From positions 1,674,001 to 1,738,000 of the forward strand of contig NZ_CP110535.1 in NCBI RefSeq assembly GCF_026104355.1: a DNA stretch of 64,000 bases, read 5' to 3'. The notes under the pieces are model-generated. The model made no database searches. It was not told where the DNA came from and saw only the letters and a program-made list of their open reading frames with translations. The first letter of the stretch is position 1. Every line of letters starts with the position of its first letter. Both the position numbers and the translations under genes were made by a program. The stretch comes from Halomonas sp. BDJS001. Lineage in GTDB: Bacteria; Pseudomonadota; Gammaproteobacteria; Pseudomonadales; Halomonadaceae. Below, one piece after another: positions 43,603 to 52,789 of this stretch.

Positions 43603-43954
43603 ATTAATTCCACCATTGTATTGTTTTTGTAAGAAAAGGTGATTTTTCTTTATTGGTATTTATCAACACCTATAGGAAATATTTACAATAATTTTAGTAC
43701 ATTAGCTAGCATTCCAGGAATATTTGCAAACACAAGTCGATAAATTTTATTTATATTTTTGTGTGTTTTGATGATTTTTTATTTTCATGGCTTGGGCATA
43801 AATGACATTATCCTTCGGGGCGTAGGCTAGCGCTTTTGAGCATTAAGGGAATTACCCGTGTTCGATGCTGTCACTAGGCGCCGCTTTGCTGGAGTGGTGG
43901 GAGGAGGTAGACATGCTCTGGCTGCTAGGCTAAGAGAAATATAAGGCGACTAAC
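43603..43954. other. AT-rich intergenic region between PilZ/HD-GYP gene and amidase gene
   Basis: This 352-bp gap holds the divergent promoters of the two genes. A short AAGAAAA/TTTTCTT inverted repeat lies near 43630-43652. No ORF with a ribosome site, RNA gene or repeat array could be supported. Confidence 0.5.
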
Positions 43955-45472
43955 ATGCATCTTGACGAGTACCAGCAGTATGACGCGATGGGCTTAGCCG
44001 AGCTAATCCGTTGCCGTGAAGTCAGTCAGGAGGAGGTGTTTGAAGCGGCCCTAACGGCTATTGAGAAGCTTAATCCTTCATTAAATGCTTTGGTAAGAAC
44101 GCGTTACGAGCGTGCCCGACAAGAGAGTCAAAAACTCCCGACTGATACCCTATTCGGCGGAGTGCCCACCTTAAGTAAAGATCTGTTGATGGGCCTAGCT
44201 GGTGAGCCACTGGCCTTCGGAAGCGCATCTCTATCCCTGTGGTGCCCCAAGGAAGATGCGTTACTGATTCAGCGTGCAAGAGCCGCTGGCTTGGTAATAG
44301 TAGGGCAGACAGCTACCCCTGAACTTGGTTTGATGGGCATTACTGAGCCGAAAGCTTATCCGCACCCCCAAAACCCTTGGCGGGCTGGGTACTCGCCTGG
44401 AGGCTCCAGTGGTGGGGCCGCGTCAGCAGTGGCGGGGGGAATCGTACCCATGGCCCTCGCCGGGGATGGTGGAGGCTCTATTCGTATTCCTGCCAGCTAT
44501 TGTGGGTTGTTTGGTTTTAAGCCTTCGCGGGGCCGGGTTCCCCTCGCGCCTGCTCATGGTGAGGTATGGCAAGGTGCGGTCATTGAGCATGCAGTGACGC
44601 GTAGCGTTCGCGATAGCGCCGCCCTCCTTGAACACACCAACGGTATGGCGGCGTCGGGGCCCTATCCGGTGCCGAGGGAAACCGGCTATGTGGCAGCGTT
44701 GTCGGTTCCGCCTCCACCGTTACGCATTGCCGTCTCGCTGGGTGAGCCGTTAAGCCGAGGCTTGGGAACGACATTAAGCTGTGATGTTCGCTTGGCGGTT
44801 GAGAAGGCGGCTAAGGCGCTGGCAGCGATGGGGCACGAGGTCGAGTGGTGTGACCCCCCGGTTGATGGAGAGGCGCTAGCGGATAGTTATCTCACCCTTT
44901 ACTTGGGCCATTTGGCCGCGGATCTTGCATGGGTAAGTCAGCAAACCGGGGTGCCAGTCCGCAAGCTCGCTATTGAGCCTTCAACCCGCGCCATTGGTCG
45001 ATTGGGAGCAAAGCTTTCCGCGCGTGACTATGAGCTGGCGAAACGTTACTGGCATGTGGCGGCCGAGCAGATGAGTCTGTTTCATCAGCGCTATGATGCC
45101 ATGGTGATGCCAGTAACTGCAGATTCAGCCCCAGAGATTGGCGAGCTATACCCTTCAGAAGCGCGAGAGCGGATGATGGGGCTGTTGGCAATTCCAGGGC
45201 TACCAGCGTTGGCGTTGAGGGCGGGAATGTTAAAACGGTTGGCGGTAGACGCGCTCAGCCGTACGCCGTTTACCCAGCTAGCCAATCTCACCGGGCAGCC
45301 TGCCATGTCAGTGCCTATGCATATTGGCACCAATGGTTTGCCGGTGGGTGTTCAGGTGGTGGGCCGCCTTGGGGAGGACAAACAGTTGCTTCAGCTTGCT
45401 GCTGCCATGGAGCAGTACGATGAGTGGCAGCACTGCTTACCCCAGCAGGCGTTTCGCGTGCAAGCAGGGTAA
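43955..45472 (+). CDS. Amidase signature family hydrolase
   Basis: The 505-residue enzyme carries the full Ser-cisSer-Lys triad of the amidase signature family. Lys75 is in PTLSKDLL, Ser151 in SPGGSSGG and the nucleophile Ser175 in DGGGSIRIP, with the usual 24-residue spacing between the two serines. Such enzymes hydrolyse linear amides; 6-aminohexanoate-cyclic-dimer hydrolase and aryl amidases are close relatives. It is not GatA, since no gatB/gatC lies nearby. It is a single gene or leads cmoM by 35 bp, and the link looks fortuitous. Confidence 0.88.
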   Translation: MHLDEYQQYDAMGLAELIRCREVSQEEVFEAALTAIEKLNPSLNALVRTRYERARQESQKLPTDTLFGGVPTLSKDLLMGLAGEPLAFGSASLSLWCPKEDALLIQRARAAGLVIVGQTATPELGLMGITEPKAYPHPQNPWRAGYSPGGSSGGAASAVAGGIVPMALAGDGGGSIRIPASYCGLFGFKPSRGRVPLAPAHGEVWQGAVIEHAVTRSVRDSAALLEHTNGMAASGPYPVPRETGYVAALSVPPPPLRIAVSLGEPLSRGLGTTLSCDVRLAVEKAAKALAAMGHEVEWCDPPVDGEALADSYLTLYLGHLAADLAWVSQQTGVPVRKLAIEPSTRAIGRLGAKLSARDYELAKRYWHVAAEQMSLFHQRYDAMVMPVTADSAPEIGELYPSEARERMMGLLAIPGLPALALRAGMLKRLAVDALSRTPFTQLANLTGQPAMSVPMHIGTNGLPVGVQVVGRLGEDKQLLQLAAAMEQYDEWQHCLPQQAFRVQAG

Positions 45473-45507
45473 ACTACGCCGCTTTGATGCGACGCTTGGT
45501 CTTTTGC

Positions 45508-46347
45508 ATGCACCCCAACGATAAATTGATAAATTCCGACTTTAAAAGCTATGAATTAACCCAGGCTGGCGATCGCTATTTTGATGGTTTAGCCGATAAG
45601 TTTTCGCGTTCGCTCTACCAAGCGCCGCGGGGCGAACTGCGTTTAGCCATGCTGAACCATCTGTTGCCGCAAATGCTTACTTTGAGCCACCAGAAAGCGC
45701 TCGATGTGGGGGGTGGCCTGGGGCAGCAGGCGGCATGGTTGGCTGAGCGAGGGCACCGGGTAACGATGGCTGAGCCTTCAGCGGATATGCTGAACTACGC
45801 CAAAACCTGGCATCGGGACGCTAAAACGTTACCGGAAGGGGCCATTACCTACCTGCAGGTGCCGCTGCAACAGTTAGCCCAGCATGCCCCAGGCCCATGG
45901 CCGCTGATTACCTGCCATGCAGTGTTGGAGTGGTTAGGTGACCCCCAGGCGGCGCTGACCACCTTGAGTGATTTATTGGCACCAGGCGGCCAGCTCAGCT
46001 TGATGGTGTTTAACCGCGATGCGCTGCGCTTCTCCAATGCGGTCAAAGGTAATCTTGAAAAGGCGCTGAGTGATCGTTTGGCAGGGAAGGGCAAACGCCA
46101 GCGATTGACGCCTATTTCGCCCGTTAGTCACGCCGAGATTGAGCAGTGGAGTGCGGATAACGGCTTAGTGTTAGACGCAGTCGCCGGTATCCGCGTCTTT
46201 CAAGATTACTTGCGTCAACCCCCTGCCACGCCCGCAGAAACGGAAACGCTGCTGGCACTGGAGAAGCAGTACTGTCGCCATGACCCCCACTGGCGGCTGG
46301 GGCGCTACCTGCTTTATACCTTAATTAAACCGGAGATCGTTGAATGA
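45508..46347 (+). CDS. cmoM: tRNA 5-carboxymethoxyuridine methyltransferase
   Basis: The 279-residue SAM-dependent enzyme adds a methyl group to the carboxylate of cmo5U at position 34 of some tRNAs. It follows Escherichia coli CmoM along its length: FDGLADKFSRSLY, the SAM motif LDVGGGLGQQAAWLAERGH, HAVLEWLGDP, GGQLSLMVFN, GIRVFQDYLR and LEKQYCRHDP. ATG 45508 was chosen; the longer frame overlaps the amidase gene and lacks homology. Its stop overlaps rsmC by 4 bp. Its pathway partners cmoA and cmoB are also in this window at 60312-62068. Confidence 0.9.
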   Translation: MHPNDKLINSDFKSYELTQAGDRYFDGLADKFSRSLYQAPRGELRLAMLNHLLPQMLTLSHQKALDVGGGLGQQAAWLAERGHRVTMAEPSADMLNYAKTWHRDAKTLPEGAITYLQVPLQQLAQHAPGPWPLITCHAVLEWLGDPQAALTTLSDLLAPGGQLSLMVFNRDALRFSNAVKGNLEKALSDRLAGKGKRQRLTPISPVSHAEIEQWSADNGLVLDAVAGIRVFQDYLRQPPATPAETETLLALEKQYCRHDPHWRLGRYLLYTLIKPEIVE

Positions 46348-47348
46348 GTGCCCAAGCCCCAGCGTGCCAGCTGTTAGAGCGCCAAAAAGATCACTACGCA
46401 TCGCTGTGGGTGATTGGCCCCCCCGTGGATGGCTGGCTGATTGATCAAACGGTGGGGGTGGTAAGCGGCGATTTTGACGTACTGCGTGAGTGGCAGGCGA
46501 AAGGCAAGCAGGCCCGAACGCCTTTTGATTTGACGGGTGACAAGCCCTTCGGCAAAGAGCTTGTGCTGTTTTGGCCGAAGGCGCACCAGTTAGGTATTTG
46601 GTGGCTCAAGTGGTTATGTGAGCAGCTACCTGAAGGAACACCCATTGAAATTGTCGGTGAACATCAAGGGGGTATCAAACGCGTTCCCAAAATGTTGGAA
46701 GAGCTGGGTATGCCATGGGATAAGCGTGACAACGCGCGGCGCTGCTCTCTATTCGCTACACATACCGTTGCGTTGGCGTCATCCAGCGACAGCGCTTGGC
46801 AAACGGTTGAGACGCTAGGTTTAACACTACTCAGCCACCCGGGCGTATTTGGCCACGGCAAAGTGGATGAAGGCACGCTGTTACTGTTGGAGAGCTTGGA
46901 AAGTAGCTTGCCGAAAAAATCGCTTAAGGTGCTGGATATGGGCTGCGGCGACGGCATTATTAGCGCCTGGCTGGCCCAGCGTGGCCACCAGGTGACCGCG
47001 GTGGACATTAGCACCTTTGCGGTGGAGGCGTGTAAGCGCACCTTGGCGGCAAATGGGCTAGAGGGGCGGGTGCTCTGCAGCGATGTGTTCAGCGCGCTTG
47101 AAGGTGAGCATTTTGATTGGATCGTTAGCAACCCGCCTTTCCATAAAGAGCGTGATATCAGCTATGGCCCCAGCCAGCGTTTGATCAGCGCGGCACCAGA
47201 GCATCTCAATGCGGGCGGGCGGTTAATCCTGGTAGCCAATGGCTTTTTGCCCTATCCAGACCACTTGCAGCGGGCGTTTCAGGATTTCCAGACCCTGACG
47301 GATAATCGCCGCTTCAAGGTTTATGGTGCGATTAAGTCAGGGCGTTAG
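46344..47348 (+). CDS. rsmC: 16S rRNA (guanine-1207-N2)-methyltransferase-like
   Basis: The 334-residue protein has the two-part RsmC architecture: a degenerate N-terminal methyltransferase-like half (1-170) and a catalytic C-terminal half with VLDMGCGDGIISAWLAQRGH (about 193-212) and IVSNPPFHKERDISYGPSQR, the NPPF motif of N2-guanine methyltransferases. It would methylate G1207 of 16S rRNA in the 30S subunit. It is coupled to cmoM by ATGA, making a small RNA-modification operon. RlmG is a related alternative, but size and the SNPPFH context fit RsmC. Confidence 0.9.
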   Translation: MSAQAPACQLLERQKDHYASLWVIGPPVDGWLIDQTVGVVSGDFDVLREWQAKGKQARTPFDLTGDKPFGKELVLFWPKAHQLGIWWLKWLCEQLPEGTPIEIVGEHQGGIKRVPKMLEELGMPWDKRDNARRCSLFATHTVALASSSDSAWQTVETLGLTLLSHPGVFGHGKVDEGTLLLLESLESSLPKKSLKVLDMGCGDGIISAWLAQRGHQVTAVDISTFAVEACKRTLAANGLEGRVLCSDVFSALEGEHFDWIVSNPPFHKERDISYGPSQRLISAAPEHLNAGGRLILVANGFLPYPDHLQRAFQDFQTLTDNRRFKVYGAIKSGR

Positions 47349-47411
47349 AGCTAACGCATAGCTATTTCCTCAAACTTGCCACAATCAGCTGCCGACGTCC
47401 TTACCTTTAAA

Positions 47412-47448
47412 GGCTATGTTTGTTAAGGGCTATGTTTGTTAAGGGCTA
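47412..47448. repeat. Short tandem repeat, period 16, about 2.3 units
   Basis: GGCTATGTTTGTTAAG occurs at 47412-47427 and 47428-47443, followed by a partial GGCTA. It lies in the 152-bp gap between rsmC and the SIMPL gene. The 16 bases before it (ending TTTAAA) may be a decayed first unit. Confidence 0.85.
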
Positions 47449-47500
47449 GGATGCAAATAAGTAGTCGTTAATTTAACGGTAGTGAGCGGGAGTGATGTAA

Positions 47501-48229
47501 ATGGCAGGAAGTACTCGAAATACGGCGGTATTGGGTAGCGCTGTTCTGCTGGGCGGGCTGTTGGCGCTGGGGTTGGTATGGAGCGGTAGTTATATCAAGG
47601 GCGCTGCGGAAGTGTGGCAGCAGTCGTCACGAAGCGTCACGGTACGCGGCTTAGCCGAGCGAGAAGTGCCAGCGGATTTGGTGCTGTGGCCTTTCAACTA
47701 CAGCGTCAGCGCCAATAGCTTGAGCGATCTTGAGCAGCAGTTATCCAACGACGAACGGGCGATTCGCGATTTCCTGGAGGCGCAAGGGTTTGCCTCGGAG
47801 CATGTTAGTTCCACTCCGCCGCGGATTACCGACCAGTTTAGCAATCAGTACGGTGGCCAGCGCCCGGATGAGCGCTACCGCGCGGAAGCGACGCTGCTGC
47901 TGCGCTCACCGGATGTTGAGGGTGTCATCGAGGCGATTCCCAATGCGACCTCTCTGGTGCGAGAGGGGGTACTGCTCTCGCCCAGCTACGAATACCGCAC
48001 GGAGTTTCTATTTACCGGGCTTGACGCGATCAAACCTGAAATGATTGCGGCCGCTACTGCGGATGCCCGCAACGCAGCCCAGCAGTTTGCTGAAGACTCC
48101 GGTAGTCAAGTGGGGCAGATTCGTCAGGCGACCCAGGGCTACTTTTCCATCGAGGACTTGGACAGCTACACGCCGCAAACCAAACGTGTTCGTGTTGTCA
48201 CCACCGTGGACTACGCCTTACAAGATTAG
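47501..48229 (+). CDS. SIMPL domain-containing protein
   Basis: The 242-residue protein has an N-terminal hydrophobic segment (about 7-27), either an uncleaved signal or a membrane anchor, then a SIMPL/DUF541 domain (about 45-240) with SVTVRGLAEREVPADLVLWPF and conserved DAR near the end (ATADARNAAQQFAEDSG). The family is periplasmic or membrane-linked and often tied to oxidative-stress tolerance, without a defined biochemical activity. It is a single gene, convergent with greB. Confidence 0.85.
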   Translation: MAGSTRNTAVLGSAVLLGGLLALGLVWSGSYIKGAAEVWQQSSRSVTVRGLAEREVPADLVLWPFNYSVSANSLSDLEQQLSNDERAIRDFLEAQGFASEHVSSTPPRITDQFSNQYGGQRPDERYRAEATLLLRSPDVEGVIEAIPNATSLVREGVLLSPSYEYRTEFLFTGLDAIKPEMIAAATADARNAAQQFAEDSGSQVGQIRQATQGYFSIEDLDSYTPQTKRVRVVTTVDYALQD

Positions 48230-48240
48230 TTCTTCCAGGG

Positions 48241-48771
48241 TTAGGCGGTGTAATCAATGGTGGTAATGGTATAAAACGTATCACCGTTAGGCGTGAGCAC
48301 TTTAGCTTCATCACCCACCTGTTTGCCGAGCAGTGCTTTGGCCATGGGGGCATCGATACTGATCCAGCGCTTTTTGGTATCGATTTCGTCGTGGCCAACG
48401 ATTCTGAGGTGCACCTCACCGCCATTTTCATCCTCAAGGCTGACATAGGCGCCGAAGAACACTTTGCTGGTGTCGGCGGGAAGGCGATCAACGATTTGCA
48501 ATTCATCCAAACGTTTTGTCAGGTAAGTGATGCGGGCGATAACGCGGTTCAGCTCTTTTTTGTTATAGGTGTAATCGGCATTTTCACTGCGGTCGCCCTG
48601 GGCGGCTGCTTCGCCGACCTTGGCAGAAATAGCCGGACGTTTGACCCGCGACAGGTGATCCAAAATAGCGCGCAAGCGAGCCGCCCCTTCTGGGGTAATC
48701 AGGTTGCTCTTAGGGGCTTGACGCGGATCTTTGGCTGGATCGCGCCAGCGGGTCATGTTGCGGCCTTTCAT
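48241..48771 (-). CDS. greB: Transcript cleavage factor GreB
   Basis: The 176-residue protein has the GreA/B layout: an N-terminal coiled coil (about 20-95, with LITPEGAARLRAILDHL and GDRSENADYTYNKKELNRVIARI, including the acidic tip residues) and a C-terminal FKBP-like domain (about 100-176). KRWISIDAPMAKALLGKQVGDEAKV fits GreB more than GreA. It rescues backtracked RNA polymerase. An in-frame ATG 15 bp downstream (MTRWRD) is an alternative start. It is convergent with the SIMPL gene, with only 11 bp between the stops. Confidence 0.92.
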   Translation of the reverse strand: MKGRNMTRWRDPAKDPRQAPKSNLITPEGAARLRAILDHLSRVKRPAISAKVGEAAAQGDRSENADYTYNKKELNRVIARITYLTKRLDELQIVDRLPADTSKVFFGAYVSLEDENGGEVHLRIVGHDEIDTKKRWISIDAPMAKALLGKQVGDEAKVLTPNGDTFYTITTIDYTA

Positions 48772-48954
48772 TTACCTATTCCCCTTATGTTTCGAGCTAT
48801 CTACCTTACGTTAATTGCGCGAAGCAACCAAGCAGCATGCTAGTGGTAAATCATTCAAACGTTCGTTACATTTTTTGCTATATTGAGCGAGAGGCCCGCT
48901 ATGGGTAGGTCTCATGAACGGTTTCAGCAGGACAACAATAATTTAGGAGTAACT

Positions 48955-49614
48955 ATGCGCAGTCTCGCATTTTCAATTAACGCTTTACCACGCTCATTCA
49001 TCGCCGCCGTTATTGGCAGCGCGTTGATGTTGTCACCGCTTACCGCTTCTGCGTTTGAAGGTGAGCTCTTCTCGCTTAAAAACAGATGGGAGCATACCGT
49101 GACGGAACTCCCCGCCAACGAGCGGGAGCGCACGTTAAAGGCGTTGGCAGGTGAGGCGGAACAGTTGGCCGAGCAGCACAGTGATGAAGCTGACGTACTT
49201 GTCTGGCAAGGGATTATTCTGGCTTCTTATGCCCGGGAGCGTGGCGGTTTAGGCGCGTTAGGCATCGCAGGCGATGCGCGTGATGCCTTAGAAAAGGCAA
49301 TTGAACTTGACCCCCAAGGGTTGAATGGCTCTGCCTACGTGACGCTCGGTGCTCTATATGACCGAGCACCGGGGCGACCACTCGGTTTTGGCAATAGCGA
49401 TACCGCTGAGCGCATGTTCCAGCGTGCCCTGGAAATCCGCCCAGACGGTATTGATGTGAACTACTACTATGCCGCTTTCCTGAAAGAAGAGGGCAACGAG
49501 CAGGCCGCTCGCGAGCACGCCCAGCGTGCGGTTAATGGTACTGCCCGTGACAACCGGCAAGTCTCCGATGAAGCGCTACGTCGTGATGCCGAGGCGCTAC
49601 TTAATCAGCTGTAA
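48955..49614 (+). CDS. Secreted tetratricopeptide-repeat protein (TRAP T-component-like)
   Basis: The 219-residue protein has a long signal peptide (about 1-33, ending LTASA-FEG) and TPR-like helices, with ALEKAIELDPQGLNG and MFQRALEIRPDGIDVNYYYAAFLKEEGN as clear repeats. The region with YDRAPGRPLGFGN resembles TRAP-T/TPR proteins of the envelope. ATG 48955 is preceded by AGGAG and starts the signal peptide, so the longer upstream frame is rejected. It is probably a periplasmic scaffolding protein; no specific partner is evident. Confidence 0.82.
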   Translation: MRSLAFSINALPRSFIAAVIGSALMLSPLTASAFEGELFSLKNRWEHTVTELPANERERTLKALAGEAEQLAEQHSDEADVLVWQGIILASYARERGGLGALGIAGDARDALEKAIELDPQGLNGSAYVTLGALYDRAPGRPLGFGNSDTAERMFQRALEIRPDGIDVNYYYAAFLKEEGNEQAAREHAQRAVNGTARDNRQVSDEALRRDAEALLNQL

Positions 49615-49686
49615 TCCCTCCGCTGAATTGGCATTCCCGGTGGCAAGCATTGATAATAGCGCGATTATCACCACTGGGAGTGCCTT

Positions 49687-50421
49687 ATGGCGTCCAACTC
49701 CAAGAACGAATCTGTTCAGAATCCCCCTTTTCAGAACGCCCCTTTTAAAAACACGGCGCTTAGCATTCCTGACTTCAAGCGCGATGATGTTGAGCTGCTG
49801 AAACGGGAAACGCTCCACCAGGGGTTCTTCCGCCTGGAAGCCTTGGAGCTTCGCCATCGGCTGTTTGAAGGCGGCTGGAGCGAGCCTATGCGTCGTGAAG
49901 TGCACAATCGCTTTGATGCGGTGGGGGTACTGCTCTACGACCCTAAGCGTGATGCGCTGGTACTTATTGAGCAGTTTCGTGCCGGCGCCATTGATGATGC
50001 CGTTTCTCCCTGGAAGCTCGAGCTCGTAGCCGGTTTGGCAGAAAAAGGTGAATCGCTGGAGGATGTGGCGCGTCGCGAGGCGTGGGAAGAGGCGGGTTGC
50101 AAAGTGACTGAGCTGACCAAACTTCATACCTATTACCCAAGTCCGGGCGCCTGCAACGAGCAGGTGACACTATTTTGTGGTTTGGTAGATACCTATGGGT
50201 TAGGGGGAATTCATGGCTTGGATGAGGAGCATGAGGATATTCGTGTTCACGTTATGCCGTTTGCCAATGCCTGGGAACTCTTAACACAGGGGCGGCTCGA
50301 CAACGCCATGTCGTTAATTGGTCTACATTGGCTGAATAGCCAGCGAGCCTCACTACGTGCCGCTTCTCAGCGAGCGTTGCCGAAAAGTGAAACGACGAAA
50401 AGCGAAACAGACAAGGAGTGA
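49687..50421 (+). CDS. nudF: ADP-ribose pyrophosphatase (Nudix hydrolase)
   Basis: The 244-residue protein carries the Nudix box G-x5-E-x7-REAWEEAG (from GLAEKGESLEDVARREAWEEAGC, about 116-138) and the downstream proline characteristic of ADP-ribose pyrophosphatases in YYPSPGACNEQ. It hydrolyses ADP-ribose to AMP and ribose 5-phosphate. It heads nudF-yqiB-cpdA, an order conserved in Escherichia coli and other gammaproteobacteria. The N-terminal ~35 residues are an Asn/Phe/Lys-rich extension. Confidence 0.92.
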   Translation: MASNSKNESVQNPPFQNAPFKNTALSIPDFKRDDVELLKRETLHQGFFRLEALELRHRLFEGGWSEPMRREVHNRFDAVGVLLYDPKRDALVLIEQFRAGAIDDAVSPWKLELVAGLAEKGESLEDVARREAWEEAGCKVTELTKLHTYYPSPGACNEQVTLFCGLVDTYGLGGIHGLDEEHEDIRVHVMPFANAWELLTQGRLDNAMSLIGLHWLNSQRASLRAASQRALPKSETTKSETDKE

Positions 50422-50423
50422 AC

Positions 50424-50870
50424 ATGGCGAGAACGGCCTATGTCACCGATTTAAAATCGCTCCAAGGGGAGTGCAGCGCCAACTATCTGCGTTTGGTGCG
50501 CCTGGTGGGCGATATGGAGGCCGGCCAGCGTCGTGATATCGCCCTGCGCGGTGATAAACACTATTTCGGTGATCTGCATCTCTATATTCAAGAGCAGGCA
50601 CCTTACACCACCATGGTGGATGTTTCTCAGACCGGCCCGCTTGATACAGTGTTGGAGGGGCCGCGCATGCGTGTGCATCTCTATCACGATGTGCGCATGG
50701 CGGAAGTCACCGATTTTCAGCGCGAACGCCACTTTAATGGCCGCTACCGCTATCCCAACGCCAGAATGCATCAGCCGGATGAGAAGCTGCAGCTCAACCG
50801 CTTCTTAGGTGAATGGCTTGCTCATGGGCTTGCTCATGGTCATACCGTCGATGTGCCGGAGATACCCTAA
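50424..50870 (+). CDS. yqiB: DUF1249 family protein (YqiB)
   Basis: The 148-residue cytoplasmic protein belongs to DUF1249, which has no assigned function. It contains DLKSLQGECSANYLRLVRL and LYHDVRMAEVTDFQ, the family's core. ATG 50424 with AAGGAG 5 nt upstream is preferred to GTG 50418, which lies within the ribosome site. It sits between nudF and cpdA, and its TAA overlaps the cpdA ATG, so the pair is translationally coupled. Confidence 0.87.
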   Translation: MARTAYVTDLKSLQGECSANYLRLVRLVGDMEAGQRRDIALRGDKHYFGDLHLYIQEQAPYTTMVDVSQTGPLDTVLEGPRMRVHLYHDVRMAEVTDFQRERHFNGRYRYPNARMHQPDEKLQLNRFLGEWLAHGLAHGHTVDVPEIP

Positions 50871-51634
50871 TGCGTGTGGTGCAAATTACCGATGCTCATC
50901 TCTACGCCGATATCGAAGCGCGTTCCCGGGCGGGAATACCCTGGCGACAGTTTCAGCAGGTATTGAGCGCAGTCGTCGCCGAGAAGCCCGATATTGTGCT
51001 GTTTACCGGTGATATTAGCCAGGATGAGTCAGCCGCTTCCTACGCCCTGGCAGTACAGGCGCTGGAGCAGTTGCCTTGCGCTTGGTACTGGCTGCCGGGT
51101 AATCACGATCAGCCCGAGTTCATGGCGGCCGAACGGCCGCTGGTCGATCAAGTGGACTTGGGGGCGTGGCGCATTCTGCTGCTCAATACCCAGGTAGCGG
51201 GCAAGCCTTTTGGGGAACTGGGCAGCGAGCGGCTAGCCAAGCTGGCTGAGCAGTTAGAGGAGGATGACAGGCCCACCCTGATTGCCATGCACCACCCGCC
51301 GGTAGATGTGGGCGCGGTGTGGATGGATGCTATTGGCCTACAGGATCGCGATGCATTTTGGCAGCTGCTAAGCCGATACCCGCAGGTGAACATCATCCTG
51401 TTTGGTCACGCGCACCAAGCCTACGCCGAACACCATGTTTTAGGCCCAGATATAGGCATAGGTGAAGTGACTATCGATGTTTATGGCTGCCCGGCAATGG
51501 CGGATCAGTTCCTGCCCGGCGCTGAGCAGTTCGCTATTGATGAAGCTTCCCGCCCTGGCTATCGGGTAATCGATTTGGCGTGGAGCGATGCCTTGGGAAG
51601 TGAGTGGCAGAGCTGGATTGAACGCATCGATTAA
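50870..51634 (+). CDS. cpdA: 3',5'-cyclic-AMP phosphodiesterase CpdA
   Basis: The 254-residue calcineurin-like metallophosphoesterase has all five motifs: ITDAHL (6-11), FTGDIS, PGNHDQP, AMHHPP and FGHAHQAY. It hydrolyses cAMP and so tunes CRP-dependent control. The start is the ATG overlapping the yqiB stop as TAATG; the longer frame from 50813 lies within yqiB. The gene order nudF-yqiB-cpdA supports CpdA over other phosphoesterases. Confidence 0.9.
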   Translation: MRVVQITDAHLYADIEARSRAGIPWRQFQQVLSAVVAEKPDIVLFTGDISQDESAASYALAVQALEQLPCAWYWLPGNHDQPEFMAAERPLVDQVDLGAWRILLLNTQVAGKPFGELGSERLAKLAEQLEEDDRPTLIAMHHPPVDVGAVWMDAIGLQDRDAFWQLLSRYPQVNIILFGHAHQAYAEHHVLGPDIGIGEVTIDVYGCPAMADQFLPGAEQFAIDEASRPGYRVIDLAWSDALGSEWQSWIERID

Positions 51635-51795
51635 TCGCTTTATCGCACTAGCAATCTTCGATAGGTGATTTGGGAATAAAAAGATAGTTATTAATTCTTT
51701 TGGGTTATTATCAACTCGGCGTTACCCTACCTCCATTCGAACATACAATATTCTTTAGCTTAAGTGACGAGCTTGTTCTTGTGAGGTAAGGGGCC

Positions 51796-52788
51796 ATGAC
51801 CCAATTGTCTACTATTTCTTCAAAGGAGCGGTCTTCAGCGACACGCTCTGTCGCGCCACAGCAGGAGGCTTTCAATACCCCTGATGCCGCGCGCTTGACC
51901 CACCTCAAACAGTTAGAAGCCGAGTCTATCCATATTATCCGTGAAGTCGCCGCCGAGTTCGCTAACCCGGTGATGATGTACTCCATCGGCAAGGACTCAT
52001 CGGTCATGCTGCATCTGGCGCGGAAGGCTTTTTATCCTGGTACACCGCCGTTTCCGTTGATGCACGTGGACACCACCTGGAAGTTCCGCGAGATGATCGA
52101 GTTCCGCAACCGCATGGCTGAAGAGGCGGGTATGGAGCTGATCGTGCATACCAACGAAGAGGGGCGGGCCGCCAATATCAACCCTTTTGATCATGGCAGC
52201 GCCAAGTACACCGATATCATGAAAACCCAAGCGCTCAAGCAGGCGCTGGATAAGTATGGGTTTGATGCCGCCTTCGGCGGTGCGCGTCGTGATGAAGAGG
52301 CGTCCCGGGCCAAAGAGCGCGTCTACTCGTTCCGCGATAAGTATCACCGCTGGGATCCCAAGAATCAGCGCCCTGAGCTGTGGAACGTGTATAACGCCAA
52401 GGTCAATAAAGGTGAATCGATCCGCGTGTTTCCGCTTTCCAACTGGACCGAGCTGGATATCTGGCAGTACATCTATTTAGAGTCGATTCCCATCGTGCCG
52501 CTTTACTACTCGGCCAAGCGGCCGATCGTCGAGCGCGACGGTATGCAAATTATGGTCGATGATGACCGACTGCCGCTGGCGCCCGGCGAAGTACCGGAAA
52601 TGAAGTCGGTGCGGTTTAGAACACTGGGCTGCTACCCGTTGACCGGTGCGGTGGAGTCCGAAGCGGCGACGCTGCCGGAAATTATTCAAGAGATGCTGCT
52701 GACCCGAACCAGTGAGCGCAGTGGCCGTGCCATTGACCGCGACCAAGTGGGCTCAATGGAGAAGAAAAAGCGCGAGGGGTACTTTTAA
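51796..52788 (+). CDS. cysD: Sulfate adenylyltransferase subunit 2
   Basis: The 330-residue PP-loop ATPase makes adenosine 5'-phosphosulfate together with CysN in sulfate assimilation. The PP-loop is [11 protein letters not shown] (about 56-66), and [20 protein letters not shown] and [11 protein letters not shown] are family marks. About 30 residues more than the usual 302 lie at the N terminus, a Ser/Thr-rich leader; the next in-frame ATG lies within the conserved core, so this start is kept. AAGGGG precedes it. It overlaps nothing and is one base from cysN. The 161-bp upstream gap is AT-rich and holds no site I can assign to CysB. Confidence 0.95.
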   Translation: MTQLSTISSKERSSATRSVAPQQEAFNTPDAARLTHLKQLEAESIHIIREVAAEFANPVMMYSIGKDSSVMLHLARKAFYPGTPPFPLMHVDTTWKFREMIEFRNRMAEEAGMELIVHTNEEGRAANINPFDHGSAKYTDIMKTQALKQALDKYGFDAAFGGARRDEEASRAKERVYSFRDKYHRWDPKNQRPELWNVYNAKVNKGESIRVFPLSNWTELDIWQYIYLESIPIVPLYYSAKRPIVERDGMQIMVDDDRLPLAPGEVPEMKSVRFRTLGCYPLTGAVESEAATLPEIIQEMLLTRTSERSGRAIDRDQVGSMEKKKREGYF

Positions 52789-52789
52789 T

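Noticed and set aside
43860..43951. Possible small GTG-started peptide before the amidase gene
   Set aside because: No ribosome site at a sensible distance and no recognisable protein features.
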